DNA of 64,000 nt, from assembly GCA_021794275.1 (NCBI GenBank), contig JAJYRD010000027.1, positions 23,575-87,574 on the forward strand, given 5' to 3'. Under the pieces are notes generated by a model, which had not been told where the DNA came from, did not search any database, and saw only the letters and a list, made by a program, of their open reading frames with translations. Below are positions 9,781-19,587 of this stretch, piece after piece. Each line of letters opens with the position of its first letter. Positions within the stretch are counted from its first letter, which is position 1. Origin of the DNA: Pseudomonadota bacterium. GTDB taxonomy: Bacteria > Pseudomonadota > Gammaproteobacteria > Acidiferrobacterales > Acidiferrobacteraceae. The position numbers were made by a program, and so were the translations under genes.

Positions 9781-12430
9781 TCGAGGCCTGTCGTAGACTC
9801 AGGATTGCGGGCAACACGAGAAGGATCGTGATGAGCGCCGCCCCCATCGCTATGAATAGGGTCTCTCCCAGGACTGCCATGCCCGGATTCGAGGAAGCGG
9901 CCAGGCTTCCAAACGAACACATGGTGGTCAAGGCGCTGAACACCACTGCCTCCGATGTGCTGGTGTCGAGCAAGAGAGCCGTGCCCACGCCGCGTCGCCA
10001 ACGCACCACGAGATAGATACTAAACGCGACACTCAAGCCTATGAGCAAGGGGAGAACGATGATGTTGGCGAGATTGAACGATATTCCAAGCACCCACATC
10101 ACCGCCACGGCGGTCATAGCCGCCAGGATCAGGGGGGCCAGGATGGTGAGTGCGTCCGCCAGATTCCTCAGGGTAAGCAGCAACACCATCGTGATCAGCA
10201 CAAAGGACAAGGCAGTCGCCTCCTTGAAGGCATCAACCACGGCGCGACCACCCTGCACGAGCAGCACGGGCGGTCCGACGGCGTCCGGGGCGAGGCGTTC
10301 GACATTGAGCGCGAAACGACGGATGTTTCGATTGCGATTCAAATTGAGCGAGGAGAACACCTCGACGCGGGCCTGGCCGGTGGCGCTTATGAATTGGCGC
10401 TTTAGCGAGACGGGCAGGCTCGCAAGCGTCACGCGCCGAGCGCTCAATGCCGCCTGCAGGCCCGAGAGCTGCCAGGGTAGAGTACCGATGACGCGCCGCT
10501 GCAGGGTCAAAAGCGCTGCGCGGTCGTGCCCGAATTTTGCCAGATAGGGAGTAAGGGTGGCCTCCAGGCCGCGCGCGGCCTGCACGGTGGGCCCGTGGCC
10601 GCGGGTCGCAACGAACCCTCTCAGACTCTTCGTGAGACCCTCAAGCGCGGCGCGTATATGCGGGGCACTCGGAGGATTCGTGGCATGCGGATGGATCGAA
10701 AACGGCGGCACGAGGAGGGCCATCTGGGAGATCACGGCAAGCTTCGCGCCCTGATGCGTCGGCACGAAACTATCGGCAGTGAGGACGCGGCCCACGGTTG
10801 GGTGTCCCGCAAGGTGCGAGGCCATGCGGCGAGCGGCCGGCAGATTCGGCTCCAGAATGTCAATCGGGTAAGGCGAGATGCGGCTATTCTTAAGCAGCGA
10901 CTCGAATGTCGATACCGCTTCGCTATGCTGGTTCTGCAGATGCATGGGGTCGAAATCGAAGCGGCTCGCGAGGATCATGGGGATGAGGCCTACGGCGACC
11001 ACCACCGCGCCCACCACGATGCCCCGCGGATGACGCGCCACGGGGATACGGGCCAAGAGCGCCCGCAGGCGCCCGCGCGGGCGGCCCTGTGGATGGCCGT
11101 TGATCAGGATCGTGAGCAAGGCCGGGGTCACGGTCAGGTTGGCAAAGAGCGCAAGGAACATTCCCGTGCCCGAGATGATGCCGAGATCAACGATGCCGGC
11201 GTAACTCGTCGGCACGAAAGAAAAGAAACTGATGGCGGCCGCCACTGCCGCGAGACTCAAAGCGCTGCCGGCCCCACGCGCGGTGGCGCAGATCGCCTCG
11301 CCATTGTCGCCGTGCGCGCCTTCCTCCTGATAGCGTATACAAAACTGGATCCCGAAGTCGACGCCGAGACCGACGAACAGCACCGCGAAGGCAACCGAAA
11401 TGAGATTCATGGGGCCGGTCGCAAGCAAGGCGAAGGCCGCGGTCCACGTCAAACCCATGAAGAGCGTAAGCAGTATGATCGCGACGTAACGGGGGCGCCG
11501 CAGACCGAGCACCAGCATAACGAGAACCAGGGTAAGCGAGAGACCCGTGGCAAGCCCCGCGCTCTGCGACACGGTCTTCACTTGCTCATTGTCGAGGGCG
11601 GCGGATCCTGTGACTCGGACGGTCACCCCATGTGCGGGATCAAGCCCGAGAGCCCGGGCGCCCGCGCGGACGCTGCGCAAGGCGGTCCGTACAGGTGCCC
11701 CCCCCTTATAGTCGTAGCGAGGCTTCACCACGACAAAGCTATCACCGGCAGCCCCTGCACCCGGTGCGGCCATGCCCATGAGACTCCCCCACGGCATCTG
11801 CACGTAGTGTCCACGCGCCTGACCCCGCAATGTGGTCCGAAATCCGTTCAGTACGGTGGCAAGCCCGGGGAGTGAGGCGCCGTGAGCCCGGGCGCGCCCC
11901 AAGGCCGCCTCGAGCAGTCGCGTGAAACGCGGCAAGGTCGGGTGAGCGGCCAGCGTCGCCATGAAAGGTTGCGCCTGAGACAACCGATCGGAGAGCCGCC
12001 AAAGGGCCTTCTGGGGGAGATAGAGCAGACCCTCGCGCGCAAAGAAACGGCCTCCGTCCGGCTGGTTGACGAAGGTTATGCCGCGTCCATGGCGACGCAG
12101 CCACCCCGTGAGACGCGCCGCGTCCCGACGCGCGAGCGCCTGCGAGCGGCTGTGCAGGACGACCAGCAAGGTCTTGTTCAATCCCGGAAAGGCTCGGTCG
12201 AAGCGCACCTGCGCGCGCTCGAAAGGCAGGTCCTGCGAGAGCATCTTGCCCATATTGGTGCTTATGGCAAAGTGCGTGACGGTATAGGTGAGCGATGCCG
12301 CACTCAACAAGGCGGCAGCCAGAAGTACCGGCCAAGCATGGCGGCGGGAAAAATCGGCAAGCCCGATCAAGATCCCGTAGTACAGGCGGTCGAGCCGGTC
12401 GACGCCGCCTGACTGGCGCTTGTCACGCAT
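9773..12430 (-). CDS. hpnN: hopanoid transporter HpnN, RND (MmpL-like) family
   Basis: 885 aa, two MMPL/SSD-like domains (VLFVGLGVDFGIQFCIRYQEE; PLLIGLSVAFSIYLVVRWRRG); in hopanoid cluster. Confidence 0.88.
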   Translation of the reverse strand: MRDKRQSGGVDRLDRLYYGILIGLADFSRRHAWPVLLAAALLSAASLTYTVTHFAISTNMGKMLSQDLPFERAQVRFDRAFPGLNKTLLVVLHSRSQALARRDAARLTGWLRRHGRGITFVNQPDGGRFFAREGLLYLPQKALWRLSDRLSQAQPFMATLAAHPTLPRFTRLLEAALGRARAHGASLPGLATVLNGFRTTLRGQARGHYVQMPWGSLMGMAAPGAGAAGDSFVVVKPRYDYKGGAPVRTALRSVRAGARALGLDPAHGVTVRVTGSAALDNEQVKTVSQSAGLATGLSLTLVLVMLVLGLRRPRYVAIILLTLFMGLTWTAAFALLATGPMNLISVAFAVLFVGLGVDFGIQFCIRYQEEGAHGDNGEAICATARGAGSALSLAAVAAAISFFSFVPTSYAGIVDLGIISGTGMFLALFANLTVTPALLTILINGHPQGRPRGRLRALLARIPVARHPRGIVVGAVVVAVGLIPMILASRFDFDPMHLQNQHSEAVSTFESLLKNSRISPYPIDILEPNLPAARRMASHLAGHPTVGRVLTADSFVPTHQGAKLAVISQMALLVPPFSIHPHATNPPSAPHIRAALEGLTKSLRGFVATRGHGPTVQAARGLEATLTPYLAKFGHDRAALLTLQRRVIGTLPWQLSGLQAALSARRVTLASLPVSLKRQFISATGQARVEVFSSLNLNRNRNIRRFALNVERLAPDAVGPPVLLVQGGRAVVDAFKEATALSFVLITMVLLLTLRNLADALTILAPLILAAMTAVAVMWVLGISFNLANIIVLPLLIGLSVAFSIYLVVRWRRGVGTALLLDTSTSEAVVFSALTTMCSFGSLAASSNPGMAVLGETLFIAMGAALITILLVLPAILSLRQASNG

Positions 12431-12447
12431 GGACGTCCCTCTATTCC

Positions 12448-13302
12448 TTAGCCGAGATCACCGAAACCTACACGCACGATACCCTCTTCTCGCAAGGCGG
12501 CCGCCACCTTGAGGCTCACCAAGGCCTCGAACTCGGCCTTCTTCCTGTAACCCAGCGCGAGCGCCCCCGCGTCGTCATCTACCGCCGGGTGACAATAGAG
12601 CTCGGTGACGCCCGACGGGAGATTCCCGAGAAGCTGCATCACCGCGGCCTCATCCAGCGCGCCCGACTGCAGGAGTCCCATCACGGCATCGTTATGCAAG
12701 ACACCAGCCCGGTCGAGCCTCTGCCGCATGAGCCAGGTCCAGAGACCCGTCACGCTCGCCGCCTTCCAGTGCTTACGCCAAGCCCTGGGCGAGACCGCGA
12801 CCGTGGACGGCTCGTAGGGCAGGCGCACTGCGCGCATCCCGTAACGACGGCCGATCCTCAGAATCAAACCGAGGACGGTCGGATGGAGATGCATGTGCTT
12901 ATGGGCATTGACATGATCCAAAGGAAGGCCGGTCCGCATGAAGGCCGCGAACTGCGCCTCGATCTCGTCCGCCAGTTGTCGTCTCGCCTGTGGTCTGAAA
13001 AAAAACCGGAATCCGGCGTGTACCAGCCTGCCGTCCAACCGTCCATGCGCGTCACACAAGGCCGGAATCCGCTCCGGAGCAAGCACCGGCCTCCCCTCGG
13101 CGACCACGACGTGCAGGCCCACGCGAAGCCTAGGCAGTCGGCGGGCGCGCGCGACCGCATCCTCGGCCGCCTCTTCCCCGACCATCAGGCTGGCACAGGT
13201 CAATATACCGTCGCGCGAGGCGCGCTCAACCGCTTCATTCACCGCCCACGAGAGCCCAAAATCGTCAGCCGTGACGATCAGTCGGCGCGAAGCCTGTGAC
13301 AC
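12448..13302 (-). CDS. hpnK: HpnK, YdjC/ChbG-like deacetylase
   Basis: LIVTADDFGLSWAVNEAVERA, GLHVVVAEGRPV, HVNAHKHMHLHPTVL motifs. Confidence 0.9.
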   Translation of the reverse strand: MSQASRRLIVTADDFGLSWAVNEAVERASRDGILTCASLMVGEEAAEDAVARARRLPRLRVGLHVVVAEGRPVLAPERIPALCDAHGRLDGRLVHAGFRFFFRPQARRQLADEIEAQFAAFMRTGLPLDHVNAHKHMHLHPTVLGLILRIGRRYGMRAVRLPYEPSTVAVSPRAWRKHWKAASVTGLWTWLMRQRLDRAGVLHNDAVMGLLQSGALDEAAVMQLLGNLPSGVTELYCHPAVDDDAGALALGYRKKAEFEALVSLKVAAALREEGIVRVGFGDLG

Positions 13303-14721
13303 CTAGCGCTGCCTGAAGAACCGAAGAAACTCGACCCCTTCGCGCAAACGCCGCCCCATCATCTGCGGACTCTTGACCATCTCGCCCAGCATCTCGGCGA
13401 CCTTCCCGGAGCGAAAATAGAACTGCTTGTAGAACGACTCCACGGAATCGTAGATCTCGGTATGGTTCAAGTGCGGGTAGCTCAAAGCGCTCATCTGCAC
13501 GCCGCGGTCGTTTACGAGATGCTGACTGTTCTCCTCCTGCAGCCAGCCGTTTTCCAGGGCCTGCTTATACAAAAAGGTCCCAGGATATGGCGCCGCAAGC
13601 GATACCTGGATGGTATGCGGATTGATTTCCTTGGCAAATCGTATGGTCTCCTCGATGGTCTCGCGGGTCTCGCCTGGCAGTCCGAGAATGAATGTGCCGT
13701 GGACCGTGATCCCGAGCTTGTGGCAGTCGCGGGCGAACTGTCGCGCGATGTCGAGACGCACGCCCTTTTTGACGTTGTTCAGGATCTTCTGGTTGCCGGA
13801 TTCGTAACCCACGAGCAGCAAACGCAGGCCGTTGTCGCGCATGACCTTCAGTGTCTCGTAACGCACGTTGGCCTTGGCATTGCACGACCAGGTCACGCCG
13901 AGCTTACCGAGTCTGCGGGCGATCTCCTCAGCCCGCGGGGCGTTATCCGTAAAGGTATCGTCGTCGAAGAACACCTCGGCCACTTGGGGGAAGTATCGCT
14001 GGATCAGCTTGACCTCTTCCACGACATGCTCGGCGCTACGCACGAGATAGCGATGACCGCCGACGGTCTGCGGCCAGAGACAGAAGGTGCACCGTGACTT
14101 GCACCCACGCCCGGTATAGAAGGAGACGTAGGGGTGCTTCAAATACCCTATGAAGTAATCCTCGACGCGCAGATCACGCTTATATACCTCGGTGACGAAG
14201 GGCAGCTGATCCATGTCCTCGATGGGCGCGCGATGCGGGGTATGAACCACGCAGCCCTGCTCGTCGCGAAAGGTAAGCCCGTCGATCTCCGCGTAGGGGC
14301 GGCCCTCAGCGACCTCCTTGATCGTAAAGTCGAAGTCCTCGCGTGCCACAAAGTCGATGGCAGACGACGCAGCAAGCGATTCCTCGGGGGCTACCGCCAC
14401 CTTGGCACCGACGAGGCCTATCTTGAGGTCAGGGTAGGTCCGCTTCAAGGCCTCCGCGACCAAGACATCGTAGGAGAACGAGGGCGAACTCGTGTGCAGG
14501 ACCGCCATCTCGTAGCCCTGTACCATGGGCAACACGGTATCGAGATCCAATCCCGCCGCCGGGGCGTCGATGAGCTTGCTGCCAGGCACCAGGGCGGCTG
14601 GTTGTGCGAGCCATGTCGGGTACCAGAAGGACCGCACCTCGCGCTTGGCCTGGTATCGTGATCCAGCACCCCCATCGAAACCCTCGTAGGACGGCGGATG
14701 CAGGAAAAGGGTCTTCATCAT
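13303..14721 (-). CDS. hpnJ: HpnJ, B12-binding radical SAM protein
   Basis: radical SAM CxxxCxxC GRGCKSRCTFCLWPQTVGGHRY; MKTLFLHPPSYEGFDGGAGSRYQA. Confidence 0.92.
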   Translation of the reverse strand: MMKTLFLHPPSYEGFDGGAGSRYQAKREVRSFWYPTWLAQPAALVPGSKLIDAPAAGLDLDTVLPMVQGYEMAVLHTSSPSFSYDVLVAEALKRTYPDLKIGLVGAKVAVAPEESLAASSAIDFVAREDFDFTIKEVAEGRPYAEIDGLTFRDEQGCVVHTPHRAPIEDMDQLPFVTEVYKRDLRVEDYFIGYLKHPYVSFYTGRGCKSRCTFCLWPQTVGGHRYLVRSAEHVVEEVKLIQRYFPQVAEVFFDDDTFTDNAPRAEEIARRLGKLGVTWSCNAKANVRYETLKVMRDNGLRLLLVGYESGNQKILNNVKKGVRLDIARQFARDCHKLGITVHGTFILGLPGETRETIEETIRFAKEINPHTIQVSLAAPYPGTFLYKQALENGWLQEENSQHLVNDRGVQMSALSYPHLNHTEIYDSVESFYKQFYFRSGKVAEMLGEMVKSPQMMGRRLREGVEFLRFFRQR

Positions 14722-14727
14722 AAGGAC

Positions 14728-15855
14728 TTACTCCCGGTTTGCTTTTATGCTCCCATCGTTGCCGACGGCGAGAACTGCTCCGCCCCAGCTGACTTTGCGG
14801 CCAAGAAGTCCCACCACCCAAAGACCGCATAGCAACGCGTCTGCCAGAGGAACGAGCCCGAAGCGCCGGCGCACACCAAGGCGCCTGCTGGCCTCGGAAT
14901 GTAACACGAGCCGCAATATCATCGCCAGAAACGCAAGGCCCCACATGAAACCCTGGTCGGCGATGAGGGCCGCACCCACCGCGATTGGCAGCCCGAAAGT
15001 GACGCCCGAAAAGAAATATCCCCAAGGGTTGATGAGGCGGATGGTGCGCAGCCATCGCAGCTGGTGAGCCGCAAGATCAGCAAATCGCGGCTCATCGACC
15101 ACCGTCTCGACCAGATAGGACGACAGCACGGTACACAAGCCGAGCGCCCGGGCGCGCGCGCCGAGTTGATAGTCGTCTGCAAGTTGCGCGGCCAAGGCCT
15201 CGAATCCTCCCACCGCGGTCAGGGTCTGGCGCCGCAAGGCGATAGTCGCCCCGAATGCGAAATCCGAGGACCCGAGGGTCTTTGCCAAAAGTACCTGAGG
15301 TGCAAACCAGTCCTGTATGAAGAGCGCCCCGATCCGGTCCCACACTCGGCCAAAGGGCGCCCCCCGATACAGGCAGGTCACAATCCCGACCTTCGGATCC
15401 TGCACAGGGCCCGCCAGGCATTGCAGATAATCTGCACCCACGAGGATGTCGGCATCGGCCAGCACCAGGATGTCATAGCGGACGTGGCTCATGAGATTCG
15501 CGAGATTACCGACCTTGGCGTTGCCGCCATGGCGCGTGGGGTCAATCACGAGCGTGAGGGCACGGTCCGGAAACTCCGCCTGGAGCCTGCGTACGATCCT
15601 GATCGCCGGATCCTCCGGATCCTGGACCCCAAACACGACCTCATAGACCGGATAATCTTGGCTGCAGAACGATCGCAAGCATTCGTAGAGACGCGGTCCT
15701 TCACGAAAGAGCGGCTTCAAGACCGAGATCGGCGGCAGCTCAGCCGCCCGCGGCTCGCGCCGTGGCCAGGAATTCCACGCAAGGATCTGTGCTACGAGCA
15801 CAAAAACGCCCATGATCGCGACGCCGTGGACCGCGACCGATAGCCACCCGACCAT
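14728..15855 (-). CDS. hpnI: HpnI, hopanoid glycosyltransferase
   Basis: GT2 motifs ISVLKPLFREGPRLYECLRSFCSQDYPVYEVVFGVQDPEDPA and VLADADILVG; start MVGWLS overlaps the hpnA stop (ATGA). Confidence 0.9.
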   Translation of the reverse strand: MVGWLSVAVHGVAIMGVFVLVAQILAWNSWPRREPRAAELPPISVLKPLFREGPRLYECLRSFCSQDYPVYEVVFGVQDPEDPAIRIVRRLQAEFPDRALTLVIDPTRHGGNAKVGNLANLMSHVRYDILVLADADILVGADYLQCLAGPVQDPKVGIVTCLYRGAPFGRVWDRIGALFIQDWFAPQVLLAKTLGSSDFAFGATIALRRQTLTAVGGFEALAAQLADDYQLGARARALGLCTVLSSYLVETVVDEPRFADLAAHQLRWLRTIRLINPWGYFFSGVTFGLPIAVGAALIADQGFMWGLAFLAMILRLVLHSEASRRLGVRRRFGLVPLADALLCGLWVVGLLGRKVSWGGAVLAVGNDGSIKANRE

Positions 15856-16856
15856 CAGTTTGGGCCCGCGCCGTTTGCGTCCGCCCGGCCCAAGAACCAA
15901 GCGACAGCATCGGCCAGCGCCTCTTCGGCGGGGCGCGGCGCATAGCCTAGGTCGCGCTGGGCCTTTATCGAGTCGAAGAACATATGCTTCGACGCCATGC
16001 GCAGTTCATCCAGGGTGACAAGGGGTGTGGCGGACTTGCGCACGCGCGCGTAGGCCTCGGACGCCAGGGCGACCGGCCAAAGGAGGTGGCGTGACAGACG
16101 CACCGAGGGTGGCTTGCGGCCGGCAGCGCGTGCAATGATCATCAAGATTCTCTCGAGTGTCAGGTTTTCGCCACCCAGGATGTAGCGCTCCCCCACCCGC
16201 CCCCGCGCGTGGGCGAGCAGGTGCCCCTGCGCCACATCATCCACATGAACGATATTGAGGCCTGTGTCGACATAGGCTGGTATGCGCCCCCAGGCCGCGT
16301 CGCGCACCAACCGCCCGGTCGGAGTCGGCTTGATGTCGCGCGGCCCGACGGGCGTTGAGGGATTCACGATCACCGCGGGAAGACCGAGACGTATCAAGCG
16401 CCGGACTTCCTCCTCGGCGCGGAACTTCGACCGCTTGTAGGGCCCTATCATGTCGGCCATCGTCACCGGCGTCTCCTCGTCGGCAACACCCCCCGGGACA
16501 GAACCCAGGGTGGCGACGCTGCTCGTGTAGACGACGCGCCGCACACCGGCCGTCAAGGCCTCCTCCATGAGCGCGCGCGTCCCCTCGACATTGGCGCGGA
16601 ACATGGCCTCGTGATCGGGCGCCCATAGCCTGTAATCCGCGGCCACATGGAACAATGCGTCGCAATCGCTCATGACCCCCCGCAGCGACGCAGGTACGAG
16701 CAAGTCGCCACAGACGCGCTCTACGGGGAGCTCCGCGATATTCGCAAGCGTACTCGTCTTGCGCACGAGAACGCGTACCCCGTGCCCGTGCGCGAGCAAG
16801 GCGCGGGCGACCGCCGAGCCAACGAAGCCGGACGCCCCTGTCAGCAATGCCTTCAT
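15855..16856 (-). CDS. hpnA: HpnA, hopanoid-associated NAD-dependent sugar epimerase
   Basis: TGASGFVGSAVARALLAHGHGVRVLVR; VYTSSVATLG; YKRSKFRAEEEV SDR motifs. Confidence 0.92.
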   Translation of the reverse strand: MKALLTGASGFVGSAVARALLAHGHGVRVLVRKTSTLANIAELPVERVCGDLLVPASLRGVMSDCDALFHVAADYRLWAPDHEAMFRANVEGTRALMEEALTAGVRRVVYTSSVATLGSVPGGVADEETPVTMADMIGPYKRSKFRAEEEVRRLIRLGLPAVIVNPSTPVGPRDIKPTPTGRLVRDAAWGRIPAYVDTGLNIVHVDDVAQGHLLAHARGRVGERYILGGENLTLERILMIIARAAGRKPPSVRLSRHLLWPVALASEAYARVRKSATPLVTLDELRMASKHMFFDSIKAQRDLGYAPRPAEEALADAVAWFLGRADANGAGPN

Positions 16857-16871
16857 CGCTCCTCCACGGGC

Positions 16872-17729
16872 CTATCCCACGGGCACAGGCGGTCTGATAG
16901 CCACCGGCGCCCGTCCCGGGACTGTGACCACCGGCAGGGCCTTGGGCGCAGGATCTGCGAGCGGCGGGGGGTCACGCGGCGCAGGTGAAGGACTGGGCGG
17001 CAGCATCATCTGCTCCACCGCCTTCAGGGGGAGATGGCCGCCATCCTGGAGATAATTCCTATGCTGGAGATAGGCATCGCGCGCAAAGACGTACTTGTCG
17101 ACTGCGTTCTCGCGCATGTAGCGCAAGGAACTGCTGGCGTTCGCGCGCGCATTGATGACATCGAATACGGTCAGAGGAATCGTGAGCGCCGAATTGCCGA
17201 CGTAGTAAAGTACGTTGGTGAATATGCCCATGATGAGGCTTGGGGCGTTGCGCAGGGTATCGGGGCCCACGAAGGGCAACACTAGGTAGGGTCCGCGCCC
17301 CACACCCCAGCGCCCGAGCGTGAGACCCGCGTCCTCGACATGCGCCTTCAGGCCGAGCGGGGTCGCGACATCGAAAAGGCCGAAGAGACCCAGGGTACTG
17401 TTCACGACGAAGCGACCGATGTCGCCGGCGCCCTGCTTGATCCGCCCTTGCAGGAAATCGTTCACGATGACGTCCGGGTATGCGACGTTGTGGAAGAAGT
17501 TGGTGAGCGAGGCTCGCAAGGGCTTAGGCGTCACGGTCTTATACATGCGCGCCACGGGGCTCATGATCAGGCGATCCGTGTCGCTATTGAAGGCGTAGAA
17601 TCGCCTGTTCATCGGCTGCAAAGGGTCGGGGCCGCTGGTGGTCGCGCACCCCGCCATGAACAAAAGACAACCAAGACCAAAGGTCCGCCCGATGATCCGT
17701 GTCGTTCGTCGGCAGAGGTCATCCGCCAT
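16872..17729 (-). CDS. MlaA/VacJ family lipoprotein
   Basis: lipobox LLFMAGC; DPLQPMNRRFYAFNSDTDRLIMSPVARMYKTVTPKPLRASLTNFFHNVAYPDVIVNDFLQG. Confidence 0.9.
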   Translation of the reverse strand: MADDLCRRTTRIIGRTFGLGCLLFMAGCATTSGPDPLQPMNRRFYAFNSDTDRLIMSPVARMYKTVTPKPLRASLTNFFHNVAYPDVIVNDFLQGRIKQGAGDIGRFVVNSTLGLFGLFDVATPLGLKAHVEDAGLTLGRWGVGRGPYLVLPFVGPDTLRNAPSLIMGIFTNVLYYVGNSALTIPLTVFDVINARANASSSLRYMRENAVDKYVFARDAYLQHRNYLQDGGHLPLKAVEQMMLPPSPSPAPRDPPPLADPAPKALPVVTVPGRAPVAIRPPVPVG

Positions 17730-17760
17730 GAGACCGCGCTGCTGTGACCGCCTCCACGCC

Positions 17761-18402
17761 CTACCTCTTCGGCGCGCCGCGGCTAAGCTCCGTGACCTTG
17801 GCGCGTAAAATCGAAAGCAAAACCGGGAACCCTTTCTTGCGAATGATGGCCGTGTACTGAGCACGCTTCAGCGCGAGGTCGCTCACACCATTGGCCACGA
17901 TATTAACGATCTCCCAACGCCCAGCGCTCCGGGCCAACAGGTAATCGATGGTCGCGTCCTTATGTCCGTGGGTCGTAAGCTCGGTCGCGACCAACACATC
18001 GCCCTGCGCCACCGTCTGCGAGGCGGTCCGGCGGAAATCCTGCCCGGAATAGCGTCGAAACTGGGCCGCATAGGTGGCGACGGTCAGGCGCGCGAATTCA
18101 GTCACGAACGCCCGGTGCTCGGCAAGCGTGAGCTTGTGCCAGTAGGGACCCAAGGTCAACTCCGCGATATAAGGAAGATCATGGCTCGCGCGCACGGCCG
18201 GCAAAAGCTTCCGATAGCGCCCCTCGAATCCAAGCGATTTGCCCGCCTTCATCACCGCAAGCAGCGTATCCTGGAATTGCCGCACCACGGAGACCGCGGG
18301 CCCCGTGCGCGAAGCCCACGCGGGCGTGCCTGCCATCACCACCCAAAGAAAGGCGATCGCCCACGAGGCCGCCCGTCGCTGTCCCGTCTCTTGCCGTCCC
18401 AT
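17761..18402 (-). CDS. hpnM: HpnM, MlaC/Ttg2D-like phospholipid-binding family
   Basis: signal peptide then VVRQFQDTLLAVMKAGKSLGFEGRYRKLLPAVRASHDLPYIAELTLGPYW; in cluster. Confidence 0.88.
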   Translation of the reverse strand: MGRQETGQRRAASWAIAFLWVVMAGTPAWASRTGPAVSVVRQFQDTLLAVMKAGKSLGFEGRYRKLLPAVRASHDLPYIAELTLGPYWHKLTLAEHRAFVTEFARLTVATYAAQFRRYSGQDFRRTASQTVAQGDVLVATELTTHGHKDATIDYLLARSAGRWEIVNIVANGVSDLALKRAQYTAIIRKKGFPVLLSILRAKVTELSRGAPKR

Positions 18403-18443
18403 AGCCTCTCCTTCTGCCATTGCGGCGGTTCCCGCCCGGCCGA

Positions 18444-19571
18444 TCAAGCCGACCCGCGCCGATAATCGCGACCTTTCCATCGGGACCGGAACCCGCGAGC
18501 ATACCACAGCGCCGACGTGAAGGTCATAAGCAGAAAGGCGATCCCGGCGACCGGCAGGGCGGGAATCGAAAGCGGCGACTGGCGATAGAAACGCGCGGTC
18601 GGCACATAACTTACAGCCATGAACGCGAGCGCCGCAGCACCGAAGGCCTGGGCCGCCCCTCCGCCCATGATGATCGCCAGGACCGGTGCCACGAATACAA
18701 GCAGCATGACCGCCGCGCACACCGCGAGCAGGGTGTATGAGTAGCGCAGCTGCGTAAAGGCGGTACGCGCGACCATGCGCCAGAATCCGGCGAAGCCCGT
18801 GGCCCGCAGCATGACTGCCGAACGGCTGAGCCCGATCCATATTCCACCCGCGCCACGGGCTTTTATGAGACGCGCCAAGGTGCAATCGTCTATCACCGCG
18901 TCCCGCAAGGCCCCGAAACCCCCGATATCGGCGAGGGCCTCGGTTGCGACAAGGAGACAACCGCCCGCGGCCGCGGCCATCGAAGCTCCGTGCCTATTGG
19001 CCAAACGGAATGGATAGAGAAGCTTAAAAAAGTAAATGAAGACCGGCATCCACCAGCGATCCCAGAACCCGCTCATCGCCGGGGTCGCCATAAGCGAAAC
19101 GAGCGCCAAGCGATCGTGTCGGGCCTTCTCCACGAGCGTCGCCACAAGGCCGGGCGCCAAGGCGATATCGGCATCCAACAGCAGCACATAAGGGCTTGCG
19201 ACAACCCTGCGCCCTTGTTCGAGCGCCCAGAGCTTGCCAGTCCAGCCGGCCGGGAGCGGGGGCGCCTGGATCAGGCTCAAGGACGCAAGGCCTGCCCCCC
19301 GAGCAACCTCCGCAGTATCGTCGCTCGAGCCGTCATCGACTACGATCACGGCCAGGGACGGGCCCTGGGCCGCAAGCGCTCCGAGCGACCGCCCGATCAC
19401 CGGCGCCTCGTTGCGCGCCGGCATAAGGACCGTGACGTCGCCCAAGGAGACGCGCGTGGGCGCCGTCGGATCGGCCTCTAGCCGCTCCACGGTGCGCCAC
19501 GGACGCCAGGGTACGAGTAACAAGGCAAGCCACGCGGACGCCGCGACCGCCGCAAGGTCCGCCCACGCCAT
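18444..19571 (-). CDS. hpnB: HpnB, hopanoid-associated glycosyltransferase
   Basis: GT2 VTVLMPARNEAPVIGRSLGALAAQGPSLAVIVVDDGSSDDTAEVA; LLLDADIALAPG; in cluster. Confidence 0.88.
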   Translation of the reverse strand: MAWADLAAVAASAWLALLLVPWRPWRTVERLEADPTAPTRVSLGDVTVLMPARNEAPVIGRSLGALAAQGPSLAVIVVDDGSSDDTAEVARGAGLASLSLIQAPPLPAGWTGKLWALEQGRRVVASPYVLLLDADIALAPGLVATLVEKARHDRLALVSLMATPAMSGFWDRWWMPVFIYFFKLLYPFRLANRHGASMAAAAGGCLLVATEALADIGGFGALRDAVIDDCTLARLIKARGAGGIWIGLSRSAVMLRATGFAGFWRMVARTAFTQLRYSYTLLAVCAAVMLLVFVAPVLAIIMGGGAAQAFGAAALAFMAVSYVPTARFYRQSPLSIPALPVAGIAFLLMTFTSALWYARGFRSRWKGRDYRRGSA

Positions 19572-19587
19572 CGCGTGCGCTGCGCGC

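Noticed and set aside
10526-11875. 449-aa plus-strand ORF opposite hpnN
   Set aside because: His/Arg/Glu-rich antisense frame without any family signature; HpnN is convincing on the minus strand.
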